DNA of 64,000 nt from Ephydatia muelleri (lineage: Eukaryota; Porifera; Demospongiae; Spongillida; Spongillidae): contig JABACO010000005.1 in NCBI GenBank assembly GCA_013339895.1, positions 9,265,898-9,329,897 on the forward strand, given 5' to 3'. The position numbers and the translations under genes are program-made. Numbering within the stretch: the first letter of the stretch is position 1; each line of letters starts with the position of its first letter. This document shows positions 1 through 18,799 of this stretch, piece by piece. The notes under the pieces are model-generated. The model was not told the origin of the DNA and made no database searches. It saw only the letters and a program-made list of their open reading frames with translations.

Positions 1-2996
1 TGTTCGGGTCTGCCTTCTCCCTCCTCCCCCCCCCCCCCCCCCCCCCCACCCCGATCCAAAGACAGCCCTGTTCCGTACGACACTATATATCTGCCACATC
101 TCCATCTGAGGAACAAACTGTTGCATCTCCCAATTATATGAACACAATTGTTGGGAATAAGCTTAGGGAAAACAATAAGCCAATTAGAACCAATCAATTC
201 GTGGGAACCTCCATGCAGTGTAAGAACTATCTATTGCCGTATCTACATGTTGGGACTACGCGCAAATATAAACTTTCAGTATCACGGTAATTCGTTTACA
301 TGTATCTTATCCATACGCGTAGCCACAACGATGTTGTCAAACATGCCACGAGTTCAGTTGTTAAAGCTTACCAATCATAAACCTATAGGTAACCGTTTAA
401 TAGGGACCCCTGTTAGGCCCCAGGTCAAGTCCCGCTGTTGGACCGTATAAGATAACAGCATTGTTCGATGAATCCAGGATGGTTATAATGCTTTCCGCAC
501 TGGATACTCAATTCCAGGGTGGAAAACCTTGAATTCACTGTGTTTTTGTTTGAAGCCACCCTGGATTTTGTTCGCCAAACCCAAACCTACAAGATTAAGA
601 GCAGCATTATCATTGACAACGACCAGAGAGGAAAGGGCCACCGCACTGCATGGGAAGGGGGTCGGTGATTACAGGCGCTCGGAGGCCCATGCATACATGC
701 ACACAGGGAAATTTCAAGCTGCACGGCTGTTTCGGTCGTGACAGTAGGTTTTAAAATTAGATCATATGATTGGAATTATGGTATTTCCAATTCATGGTGG
801 ACTCAAAGCTCATTAACAAACACCTAACATCGGAGACAGTTTATTCACTACTTTTTGTCGGAATACAGGGTTTATAGTTGAAATAGGTTAAGCACACTTC
901 GCACAACATCTATGACGCATATTAACACAACGATTCTAACTTCGAACCAGCGCTCGCGCATAATGGCAGTCTCATGGCGGGAAATTGTATCGTCTTTGCG
1001 TTCGTATCGCGCTTATAAAAGTGGCATTTGTTCCAGACTAACAAGCGCGTATAAGCCTGGGAAGCGATAATATGAACTCTACAATTTACTACACGCAGTG
1101 AACAAAACCGATAGTTTAACGATGAATATTTACGCACTGCTCACTGTACCTGTATACTGGAAGACGTTTTGTAGATTTTGCGGGTGCAAGCTTTTCGTAG
1201 ATCACAAACAAGAAATAATCATAATCTATGCACACATGCACCAATGTACCCTACACGGAGGAGATTTTGCAAGCCTTTCATATCGCCACAAAGAAGGATA
1301 GCCCTGAGATCCACCTCCCAGGATTTATGCTGCTCAAAAGTAGACACCTTACAAGTAGCCATATGACTGTTTCATGGACTTTGTCATGGCTTGCTTATCA
1401 GCTTATATTTTTTATATAGGGGCTGTAATGGTCATATCCATTTTATACACCGTGGACTGGAAAGAAGACAGGAAGGTCTGCTATGGAGAGTACTCCAGTG
1501 AAATTGTAAAATCAGTAATGCTTCAAAGGATAATGCTAGCTATACCAGATGCACAGCTGCTATGTGCCATTGAGGAGCTGCAATGTCCTATTCGCTTTGG
1601 TGTATTGCAGCAACCAATACAGTTCCCATGCAACTGATAGGTTCATGCATGTATGCCACCTGTCTGATAGAGTAAGTCAATTGGCTGGTACCATCATATT
1701 GTTACATGTCTTCATGTTCGGAATGTGCACTCATTAAAGAATGGTGCAACTGTTGTGGCATGATCTATTGGTGCCTATCTGCATCATGTAAAAGAAGCAT
1801 CAATGCAGCCATTGAGCATGATAGACATTGTTGCAGTCAAGTGAGGAAGCAAGAGATGCACTAGCCAGTAAGGTGGTGCACTGGATGCTTGATACAACTG
1901 AAGAGAACTTAAGAGAATATTAATTTTATTCAAGAGACCTACACTCTGAGATTGTATCTTACTGGTGACCTTGAGTTTCTTAGTGGACTCTCTGATGCAA
2001 GTGGTATATGAATACATAACCCACTTGAGAACAGTACCTGGTTTGCTCTTTTCAAATCGCCTCCAGCTTCCATGAAACTTCTGTGATCAAATACAATGGA
2101 ATCCAAGGAATGGGAGACACAAGAACCCCTACTATATCAATAACTGGCCCAGTGTTATCAGGAAAAACAGGCATGGTTGTTTCCCTACAGATTTTGGAAA
2201 ATGAGAAGTATTCACTGGGGCATATTTAGGATCAAGACCTTAGCAAAGATGAAAACCACATTGCAAGATCACTATCTTAGCATATGACCTCGTATGAGAC
2301 ACCTGCATTGCCATCCCTAAGAAAAGAAATAAATATGTGACATTTGTCTACAAAAATTTACTCAACTCAATCTCAATTTGCGTGCATATTTAGAGCATTA
2401 AAAGAGTATCAGCAGACTCGTGTAGTAACGTAGAAACAAATTAAAAAGCAACATCGTACCCTTCTCATCGTTTTGAAGCTATTTATCAAAATACTAGTAT
2501 AAGCGGATTAGCGGAAACTGAAATAGTTCAAACCGCATCCCAAGAGATATATCACGCATTCTAGACCGTATAACACTTGTTCTCAGTGATGAAACTGGAA
2601 AGCTTGGTACCTTTCTATGCAGCTCACACCTTAACTTGCATGTAATACCTTCATAGTGATATTGTGAGGAATTATCGATGGCTTCGGGACAGAGCCCTTT
2701 ATATCTAGAACGTATGCGCCAGGTGGAATTAATGAACTAACGTTGCTAGGTACTTAAAATTCATAGTGGGGCGCTTTGCCTAGTGCCGATTTTGGATCAA
2801 ACAGCCGTGGAAACATTCGTGACGTCATTATTAAAAATGCAAACGATAATTGTGGATGGCACTAATTAGATAATGTGGCTAAAACTGTTGTTGGCCTAGA
2901 AGACGCCACCAGATTACGACGAAGACTTTATCACTGCTGTTGTGGGGAATAAACGCTCTTGTCGTGCTTATAACTTTGCCCGAAGACGTGCTGTAC
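1..2996. other. No recognisable gene upstream of ABHD13
   Basis: Only short open frames without recognisable domains are present on either strand. A poly(C) run occupies positions 26-47. The GC-richer stretch just before 2997 could hold the ABHD13 promoter and 5' UTR, but I see no clear core promoter element. Nothing else in these 3 kb can be supported. Confidence 0.6.
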
Positions 2997-10672
<7,676 letters not shown>

Positions 10673-11277
10673 CTGTGTTCCCTGTTTTAATGGTTTGTGT
10701 GTTTGTCTGTGCAACCTTTTTCCTGTGTCAATATTACCTGCACTCTGGCAACCGAATTGAATTAAAATGCATTCTCATTGAGAAATTACATGTAGGTTAC
10801 AATACGAAAGTTGGTGGTTTAAACAAAATGGTCGTGAGCCTCACGGATGTAGCTTACAACTTATCGGCACGACGCAAATACGTACATGCAGAAACTAGAG
10901 GCATATATGCATTACGATTTGTTAGTCCTTCCCAAGACACATTCTAAGTCTTGCATTTTGGCAAGAACGTCCGTCGAGGCATGAGCAGTGATTATTACAA
11001 TTATTAAAATCGGTGCAGAGTCATAGTTCTAAATGTCATCATACTAGAGTTCTTGTAGATATTATCTCTGGTCATACATACATACATATGTACACTGTAG
11101 TAAATTCACACACAGAAAATAAACAACAAACATATCATAGTACAAAAACAGGCACATCTACACTGCAGAGTGCGATAAACATTAAATATAACATGCATCC
11201 ATAATACCAGAGATCATATATAGATGATTTCTGATAATACACGACACGCAATAGAGCCCTTCTGTAAAACCCTAAAA
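10673..11277. other. Convergent 3' intergenic region
   Basis: It lies between the ABHD13 stop (+) and the stop of the minus-strand membrane protein. It should hold both 3' UTRs. An AATAAA on the plus strand at about 11119 is a possible ABHD13 polyadenylation signal. No other feature is seen. Confidence 0.5.
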
Positions 11278-12243
11278 TCACTTAAGAACGTAGTCTGGCT
11301 TGTACCTCGGCAGCGGCCTGAACATGGAAAATACCACTTGCAGCATGATCTTGATGACAAACAATCCGCAAACACCCACCAGCAGGGCGAGCGACAGGTC
11401 GTAGTTGCGACCCTTCAAACCACGGTGGCCCTGCATGGTGTGAATTCCGCTCACTGTCCAGATCACGATCGGATACACTACGAATACCCCCCTCAAGAAG
11501 CGATCAAGAACGGTAGACTCCATGAGAAAGTACACCGATGTACAGAAACCGATCATAGCCAGGATGACCGTCCCGGAACTGCTGGCGGCATCGACGTGTC
11601 CATAATGAATTATAACGTCATCCATGTCGAGCATCGCTTCTATCGATATCCAAGCGGCATATGCGAACATTCCGTTCAGAACGATGATCCATCCCGCCCA
11701 CCGGCTCCTGGAGGTGATGTCGGGTGAGAGCGTGTACAGATGGTACGCCTCCGCTGCGACGAGGCTGTACAGCGTCAGAACCAAGAGGACGGAGATCCCG
11801 AGAGGGAGGGCGGGTTGGTTAACGTGACCCCACGCCGTGGCGTAGACCAGAAAAACGTCAAGTGCCGACGCTACGACGGAGATAACCAGGACCTTCCACG
11901 GTACGCTCGTGTTCGATACCTTGCAGGCAAGCTGCAGTACGCAGTAAGCGATCCACAACAGCTGCCAAGGGTAGATCACTCCCAAGGCTCCGTATCGTAT
12001 CCAGTTATCGGCAGGTACTTGCGACGCGTTGTCGGGTTGCCACACCGCCTCGGACCCCAGTCCCAGGGCTTTCCGTACGTCGTCGTGAGCGAAACTGTAG
12101 CCGTTGACAACGATGTTCAGACAGGTGCCCAGCAGAGCAATGACGGCTAGCACCATGTGCCGGACTCTGCCCGTTGGTCGCTGACGAAGCGAGTCGTACT
12201 CCATTTGAGACGCGTATTGATACAGGGTATCAGAGCGACGCAT
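11278..12243 (-). CDS. Intronless multi-pass membrane protein of an uncharacterised invertebrate family
   Basis: A 321-residue open frame from ATG at 12243 to TGA at 11280-11278, with no introns. About seven or eight hydrophobic segments are visible: VLAVIALLGTCLNIVVNG near the N-terminus, then GVIYPWQLLWIAY, VISVVASALDVFLVYA, ISVLLVLTLYSLVAAEAY, WIIVLNGMFAYAAWISI, VILAMIGFCTSVYFLM, VFVVYPIVIWTVSGI and a last one near LLVGVCGLFVIKIML. The layout, with an early GVIYxWQxLW block and a late NGxxxYAxW block followed by VYPxxIxxxSG, is one I associate with unnamed invertebrate and protist membrane proteins sometimes labelled TspO/MBR-like. The relation to true TspO is distant and no function can be given. 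The acidic DMDD facing the late segments is distinctive. Its start lies only 132 bases downstream of the stop of the TMCC gene on the same strand. Confidence 0.85.
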   Translation of the reverse strand: MRRSDTLYQYASQMEYDSLRQRPTGRVRHMVLAVIALLGTCLNIVVNGYSFAHDDVRKALGLGSEAVWQPDNASQVPADNWIRYGALGVIYPWQLLWIAYCVLQLACKVSNTSVPWKVLVISVVASALDVFLVYATAWGHVNQPALPLGISVLLVLTLYSLVAAEAYHLYTLSPDITSRSRWAGWIIVLNGMFAYAAWISIEAMLDMDDVIIHYGHVDAASSSGTVILAMIGFCTSVYFLMESTVLDRFLRGVFVVYPIVIWTVSGIHTMQGHRGLKGRNYDLSLALLVGVCGLFVIKIMLQVVFSMFRPLPRYKPDYVLK

Positions 12244-12375
12244 CGCATCATATGAATTTTCCCATGCGGGTCGATGTCACGTGATATTTTTACTCCTAAT
12301 TTCGCACATACACATATGGCACACAAACAATTTTGGAAACAGACGAGGAATATTAAATAGGAACATCACATTAGA
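12244..12375 (-). other. 132-bp spacer between TMCC stop and the next start codon
   Basis: This short interval must carry the TMCC 3' UTR and the promoter or 5' UTR of the downstream gene, unless these signals lie inside neighbouring exons or introns. No AATAAA is visible on the minus strand inside it. Confidence 0.6.
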
Positions 12376-14476
12376 TCACGAATAGTAGTTCCACAACATC
12401 AGTGACACTAACAGGACAATGATGGTGACTGTGAGACCGATTGGTGTCCTGCAAGAAAACATCAGATGCTACCAAATGCACATTCACACCAAGTAACTTG
12501 TGTTGCATCAAAACCATCACTATACTGTAACAATTTCTCACCCACTCACAAACGTTCCCATACACAGGTACCTTATGGCTCGGGTGATGCTCTGGCTTGT
12601 CGCTAGTAGCAGGGAAAGTGTGATGAGGAAGATGGTGAGCAGTCTTGCCATGAGTGTCTTGAGAACACTGCCAGATGGAACATGTCCACTGTCCTCCATC
12701 CTCTGAATGTACACATCTAGACGATCCACCTTTTTAAAGAGAGAGAGGGAAGGAGGGGGAGGGGAGGGAGGAAGGTATATATAGGGAATGGAGAGAGGGA
12801 GGGAGGGAGAGAGGGATGGGAGGAGAGAGGGGAGGGAGGGAGAGAGGGGAGGGAGGGAGAGAGGGGAGGGAGGGAGAGAGGGGAGGGAGGGAGAGGGGAG
12901 GTAGGGAGAGAGGGGAGGGAGGAGGGAGAGGGAGGAGGAGAAAGAGAGGGAGGAGGAGAGAGGTGAGGAGGGGGAGGGAGAGAGGGAGAGGGGAGGGGGA
13001 GGAGGGAAGAGGGAGTGAGGGGAGGAGTGGGAGAGGGATGAGAGGTGAGGAGGGGGGGAAGTGGGAAGAGATGAGGAGGGGAGTTAGGGAGAGGGAGGAG
13101 GGGAGAGGGAGGAGGAGATGAGAGAGGGGAGAATGGAGAGAGGGAGGAGGGATGAGAGGGGAGGAGGGGAGAGAGGGAGGAGGGGAATGAGAGGGGAGGA
13201 GGGAGAGAGGGGGAGGAAGGAGAGAGGGGAGAGGGAGAGAGGGGAGGAGGAGAGAGGGGAGGAGGAGAGGAGGGAGGAGGAGGAGAGGGGAGGAGGAGGC
13301 GAGAGGGGAGGAGGGAGATGAGGGGGAGGAGGGGGAGGAGGAGCGATGGGAGGAGGGGAGAGAGAGAGGGAAAATAAAGACACAAAATGACGAGAGGGAA
13401 AGGAGAGAGAACAAGAATAAGCATTTTTATGAAGCTGTTGTTGATGGCAATGGCTTAGTCTTGACAACCAAGTTACCTTAGACATGCACTCTGCCACAGC
13501 ATCCTCCAGGTCCTGGCTCTTGGTCGCGGTGAGGCTGTCCATCTGATTGAGCTGTGCTTGCAGTTCACTCACTTCATGTTGACTACAACTCAGTCATGTC
13601 ATTAACCTGACTTTCCAGGCGCTGTTTATTCATTGGCAATAAAAAAAGTGGGTGGATACAATCCCAGAACATAGCACTGTACACAGCTTCCTCCCCCCTC
13701 TCACCACCTTCCATTTGCGTACCTCTGCTCTATCCTTCTCACTCTCAAACTTTTCATGCAACAGACTCAAACGCTCTGTCAGCTCCTGTAGTTGTTTCTG
13801 TAGCAACAAAACATGGAACATCACACACATACATATACACAAAGGGGAAACATACTGCCACACATACAGACGCAAGTGCACACCTTCTGGTCCTCCATCT
13901 GATCTTCCATTGCCTTCTGCTTGGCCTCCAGAAGGGTCATGTGCTGGTCCACTTCAGGATCGTGTTCGACAAGGTCGTTGTCTGGATACTGATCTTCTTC
14001 TTTGAGTGTCCTACATAGTGTGTGCGTGTGTTGTGTATGGTGCATGTGACATGTGGAGTGGTGTGCCACAAAATGTGATGCATTTTGTGTGTCGCATTGT
14101 ACCAACACATACAAGTGTATTTGTCAGCCACAAAGGATTTGAGAAAGACAGATGAAAAGGAAACTACATGAGGTAGGAGAATCGAAAAACACAGTGGCAA
14201 AAACATACTGTTGTGAGGTGGCATCCACTTCAGCCGTTTCATCGGAGTCTTGGGGACTTTACAAGTAGGAAGAGGGAGTAAGGAGGGAGGGTGGAAGGGG
14301 AGGGACAGAGGTAAGCCAATGAGCCACATGTCAGAAACTATTGCTCACTTCAAATACTCGTCGTCTTCCAAGTCATCTGGTGGTGGGACTGCATGTGGAA
14401 AGGATACTTCGTTCGTAACGACTCTATATTCATACAAATTTACGTGTGTGTGTGTGTGTGTATAATAGTTTAACAG

Positions 14477-14511
<35 letters not shown>

Positions 14512-17077
14512 CTAAATTGTATGTGCATCACGGTGCCACTATACCTGTATCTGTCGGGTTTGCGCTCTCTCCTTTGTATCGCCGCCTCCTCAACTTGTTT
14601 CCGGCGCTCGAGCTAGACAAATGAACGGACTTATTTTAAAAGTGGTTGAAATTAACGACAACACGACGGCTCCCCGTCACACGCCCTCACTCCTAAGCAG
14701 TTTGGTACGCCACAGTTGGCAAGGCGAGGCGCGCTTAAAAGCTACGTAAACAGTGCAAAAAGTGGCGGGAAGACCCCTCACCGAACAGCCGCTGCGAGCC
14801 GTTGTACCGCCATTTATGCAGTTTTAAGTATAAATTACCTCATACCGTATGAATGCAATTGTATGAGCCCAACTTACAGTTTTCCTCGTATTTCCCTGTA
14901 AAAACAATGCAGAGACGATAAAAAAGGAAACAAGCTCTCAAATTGCTTTCCAACCTGATTGATGCCATTCCCTTCTGTTTCCAGGTATGGGTGTCTAACG
15001 GATTCTCCTTTGCCTGACGCAACTGCTCATCAAGCTTCTCAATCTTCTTCTTTAGCTTTTCAGACTTCTCTCTGTAGCTTCCTTGGCGTGTCTGGAACCT
15101 GGCCTTGATTCTGTACAAGGAAGGAGGTGTAAGACATGTTGAGTGACACAAAGCGGTGACTGACTTGAGCTGTGCCTTGTCGTTCATGGTACTCTCCATC
15201 TCTTGAACATACTCATTCTTGTACTCTGGAAAGATTCGCAAAACATTAATCTACATGGCATCCCAAGTGTGATGGTATCCAGGCCCGTAGGCCGACTGAG
15301 AACCACCAGGGGGGAGGGGTCATTTCCCAGTTATGAAAATTTAATTCTTGTGGATCCCAGAGGCTAAATATATAGTTCTGTGACCAGACTATAGGCATAT
15401 GGGATCGTTTCCGCGAAGAGAGACCTAACGCATATTTTTGAGATTCTAGAAGTCTAAAATGTCCTCTACACATTGCTTCTTACGCATTGAGAATCAAAGT
15501 ACCTGTCATGGAGTTGTAAGGTGCTGAATATTTCATTAGACATACATTTCAATGCAAGTGTTATGTATCTATTACGCATTGGAAATTTATAATGTATGCA
15601 CTAGGTCCTTTTTCAGATCTCATATGTTTATTCTAGAAGTTTGACGTGTCATTTAAAATCCTTATGCACTAAGAATCGAACTATCATGCAGTTGTAAGGC
15701 ACTGAAGTTTTAATTAGCCATACATTTCAATGCAAGCATTTACGTTTCTATTGCTTGTATGAGAAAATGAACAGGACAGGTTTACAATGGTTATAATTGC
15801 ACTATTGAATTAGCTGATATTTGGCTTATAGATGGCTCTGCTTAGCCATGTAAACATATTTTAAACGGTTGAGTAACTAAATTCAAATATTTGAAATCAA
15901 GTTATCAAGGCCCTCTGTAATAATCAATATTAAAGTTAGTACATAATTATAATAATACTTTATTTTGCCTATGGTCACATTATCTAGTTTGGATTGATTA
16001 ATTTTCAAGCTACTAATTTAAATGCTGAGTTAACCTTATTAATTATAACTGGCAATTATGTAAAGTCATTTCATATTTAGAGAAACATTACTCAATCACT
16101 GATAAATAACTTCAATAAACTAAAAAGTCACTTGATTGTGCGAGGGTTATCAAGTTTGGCTTGTTGATTTGAATTGTTAATAACAAAAATGTAACAATTG
16201 AAATAATTGATTTACATTACAGTTTTTGGCTACTGACATTTTGCATATTATTAATAAAAATTATTGTTGCTGATTTGAGTTAGTTAATATTAAATTTTAG
16301 TTTGACCTATATTATTGTCTGATCATTGCAGTGCATAACCGTATAATAAGCATTATTATAACACCCTGTTTGCGCTAGGTCCCTTTTCACGATAATGCTT
16401 ACATAATAAGTGAGACTGGGTATGAGACTGTCAGAGAGGGCAAAATGGTCCAGGCTCAATGCTGGATCAATACTCACGCTAGGCCCTCTCACATGAGCAA
16501 TTATATACAATTTACACAATTGATGCTCAGTTGCTTCATTTAACTATGTAACTCACATGGCATGACAGCAAGCGGTCCATGGAGGATTGGCCAAATCCAC
16601 ATAAGCCCTCCCACCAGCCTACAAGCCTGGTATCAGCTATATACAACTGCTCTTAGTCATATACAATTTATGACTTGTGCCCGTATAAGGTGTTCAGGAA
16701 GATGCCTTTTTGTACAATTCTGCTTACATGGCAATACACGTCCGATGCTTTTCAATAGTAGCAACAACCAATTGGCTACTGGCTGACTAGAATTTCTAGT
16801 TTATTTATTGTGGGGGGATGGGATGTGGTTAAAGGTCTCTGCTGTATTGATCACAGGGAATGTATGTATTCACTACATCCACCTACAAGTGTAATCAACT
16901 TACAAACGGTCCATGGCATGCAGACCACATGCTTGCAATGGTTGCCACAACAGACACACAATGCAAGTTACACCAAAATCACACCCACAACACACGTAAT
17001 GAATATGGAACCCTCCCTTAAAACACATTCACACACCACACATACACACACACGTGCGCACACGTGCACACACGTGC

Positions 17078-17163
<86 letters not shown>

Positions 17164-18089
17164 ATGGCAGCTCTCCTCCTCTTCGTGCAGCTGGGCTTTG
17201 GCTTTCTCCAACTTCTTTTCCAACTCCTTCACCTGCTGCAAGCGTCTCACCTGTGAAACACATGTGCATCAATAACTCCTTCCTTTATCCCAATTAAAAA
17301 TCCACACCTCAGCACTCAGGGGAGGCTCCCCATCAGTCTCATCTTCCTCTTCCCCTCGCACCTGACCTGGGTCAGATGTGTAGCCATCGTCAGAGTGGTA
17401 CTGCTTGTCTGAACGATGCTTTCCCCTGTAGGGGGTCCATGGGGAGGTCATGATGTTGACATGCATGCGTGCAGGTTGGACACAACACAAACAAGATGTA
17501 TTCATATGCTTGCCTATGCAGTAATGTACACATTCCCCAGAGTCACTTACAAACACAAACATTACAAACGGCATCTGTATATCAACACTAATTAAAGGAC
17601 CCAGAGGAATTAAGGCAACCACAGATATCTCCTACCCTACACCTATCTCTCGCTCGCACTTACGCCATTTTCTCGCGCGGTACCGAATCAGCACAAACGC
17701 TACAAACATGTCATTGGTCTGGCTTCTTTCTTTCTCGAAGCCGTTTAACAGCACCCTTTGATATTTCTACTCCCTACGTGTAAATCCTTCACTACTACCT
17801 ACCTCCTAAACCTGACTCTGTGTTTCAGCATGCGAGAGAACCTGGCTTTGTTGGTTATCGCAGGTTCAGTCATCTCCACGTTCGGCTGAGGGCCCGCATG
17901 ATTTACCGTAGGAATACGCAACAGCTTCATAACTCCCGCCCCTGCAGAATATGTGGTGGTGCGGCATCCATAGTGGATGTGCATGCGTGAGAAAGCGCAA
18001 CAAAACGTAATTTCAGCTCCACTTGGCTTCCGGTTACCATGGCACCATGAAATGACACACACACATCCACCGATAAAAACACACTGACT

Positions 18090-18154
<65 letters not shown>

Positions 18155-18439
18155 CGCCCAATGAATAAGTACGCTTATACATTTATGCGACTCACCCAGC
18201 CTTCCGCCCGAACTCTTTCCGTGCGGCAATTGAGGGGAGGCGGCCGACGGGGCCCCACTAACAACTACCGTTAGTTGGGGCGAAACGGTCGCGCTCACAT
18301 ACCCGTTGGTCAGGCTCGTAGTCGGACTGGCGTCAGCGCTGATTGGGAATACAATGGCTGAGGCGCTAGTGACCCGAGAAAGGGGAGAGGCTTGCCGCCT
18401 TGAGCCCTGCAGGTCTGGGGTACCACCACCCGTGGCCAT
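12376..18439 (-). CDS. TMCC1/2/3-like transmembrane and coiled-coil protein, 14 exons, one frameshift
   Basis: Exons in transcript order: 18439-18196, 17941-17803, 17425-17308, 17250-17163, 15225-15165, 15110-14955, 14612-14545, 14388-14349, 14256-14209, 14010-13884, 13797-13723, 13621-13477, 12729-12572, 12448-12376. All are GT-AG. Lengths sum to 1540, one base more than 513 codons, and the surplus base lies at about 13585 in exon 12, where TTG-T-AGTCAA shifts the frame. Without it the product is 512 aa. The order is a disordered Ser/Pro-rich N-terminus, charged coiled coils (VKELEKKLEKAKAQL, EKSEKLKKKIEKLDEQL, KQLQELTERLSLL), the TMCC block RLESQVNDMTEL to VDRLDVYIQRMEDSG, then two hydrophobic segments (about 459-482 and 493-508) ending at the stop. 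This matches the C-terminal coiled-coil plus hairpin of TMCC proteins, which are endoplasmic-reticulum membrane proteins implicated in ER contacts. It could be a real gene with a sequencing error, or a recent loss-of-function allele. Confidence 0.9.
12735..13372. repeat. Purine-rich (GGGA)n/(GGAGA)n repeat
   Basis: About 640 bases of GGA/GAGG repeats in TMCC intron 12. On the coding (minus) strand it is pure pyrimidine and ends immediately before the acceptor of the VDRLD exon at 12729. All long Ser/Pro/Leu or Gly/Arg/Glu open frames over it are artefacts. Confidence 0.95.
14477..14508. repeat. Poly(C) run of 32 in TMCC intron 7
   Basis: Uninterrupted C run between exons 7 and 8. On the transcribed sense strand it is poly(G). 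Confidence 0.9.
15401..15621. mobile_element. 221-bp non-coding element, GGGATCGTTTCCGCGAA terminus, in TMCC intron 5
   Basis: It begins GGGATCGTTTCCGCGAAG and ends with the degraded complement CTAGGTCCTTTTTCAGATCTC. The 4-bp flanks are ATAT on both sides (15397-15400 and 15622-15625). Its interior aligns for about 200 bases with the reverse complement of the element at 22733-22948 (shared segments TTCTAGAAGTCT, TGTCCTCTACACATT, GAGAATC, GTCATGGAGTTGTAAGG). Confidence 0.85.
15629..15755. repeat. Diverged partial second copy of the 15401 element
   Basis: Repeats the same order of segments (TTCTAGAAGT, CTTATGCACTAAGAATC, CAGTTGTAAGGCACTGAAG, CATACATTTCAATGCAAG) directly after the first copy, with more substitutions. 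An isolated GCGCTAGGTCCCTTTTCACG at about 16373 looks like another terminus of the same family. The AT-rich 15760-16370 stretch shows no gene. Confidence 0.7.
17079..17161. repeat. (AC)n microsatellite abutting the donor of TMCC exon 4
   Basis: About 41 AC units on the plus strand. On the coding strand this is a GT run whose first GT is the donor of exon 4 (exon end 17163), so many alternative GT donors follow in tandem. Confidence 0.9.
18091..18151. repeat. (CA)n microsatellite near the TMCC exon 1 donor
   Basis: About 30 CA units, a GT run on the coding strand, starting about 45 bases after the exon 1 donor at 18195. Confidence 0.9.
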
Positions 18440-18799
18440 CCGTCAATGTGGGTGTGGCCCTAGAAAGATGAGTTGTACAGATTTATAACTTGTTCTCTCC
18501 TCGTTTTGAACAAACATTTACCAAATTATTAAGAACACAAACAAGAACACTAGGACTCGTACCGCACGCAAAATAAAAGTCGCGCAAAAATCCGAAAGTG
18601 GCACCTTGGTGTATACAATCGCGATGACACAACGGGCGCTTCTCTAATCCAGTAGTAGAGGATTTCGATTTCTCGATGGCGTGACTCACCTAGTAACGCG
18701 CTATTCACGACAGAAGAACGATTTATTTTCTTGCTATATTTTAATAACATGTCCCGGTTAATTAACGATGTAACCCTCTCTTTCCTATATTTCTCCACC
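18440..18799. promoter_or_regulatory. Shared divergent promoter interval between TMCC and lipin
   Basis: The ATG of TMCC (minus, 18439) and the ATG of lipin (plus, 18800) point away from each other with 360 bases between. Both promoters and 5' UTRs must sit here unless there are upstream non-coding exons. I see no clear TATA box or named factor site. Confidence 0.5.

Noticed and set aside
12717..13424. 235-aa Ser/Pro/Leu minus-strand frame
   Set aside because: Low-complexity translation of the purine repeat inside a TMCC intron.
14545..14612. Alternative frame of TMCC exon 7 (LERRKQVEEAAIQRRERK)
   Set aside because: It looks like a coiled coil but its phase does not join the next exon. The other frame joins both neighbours in phase.
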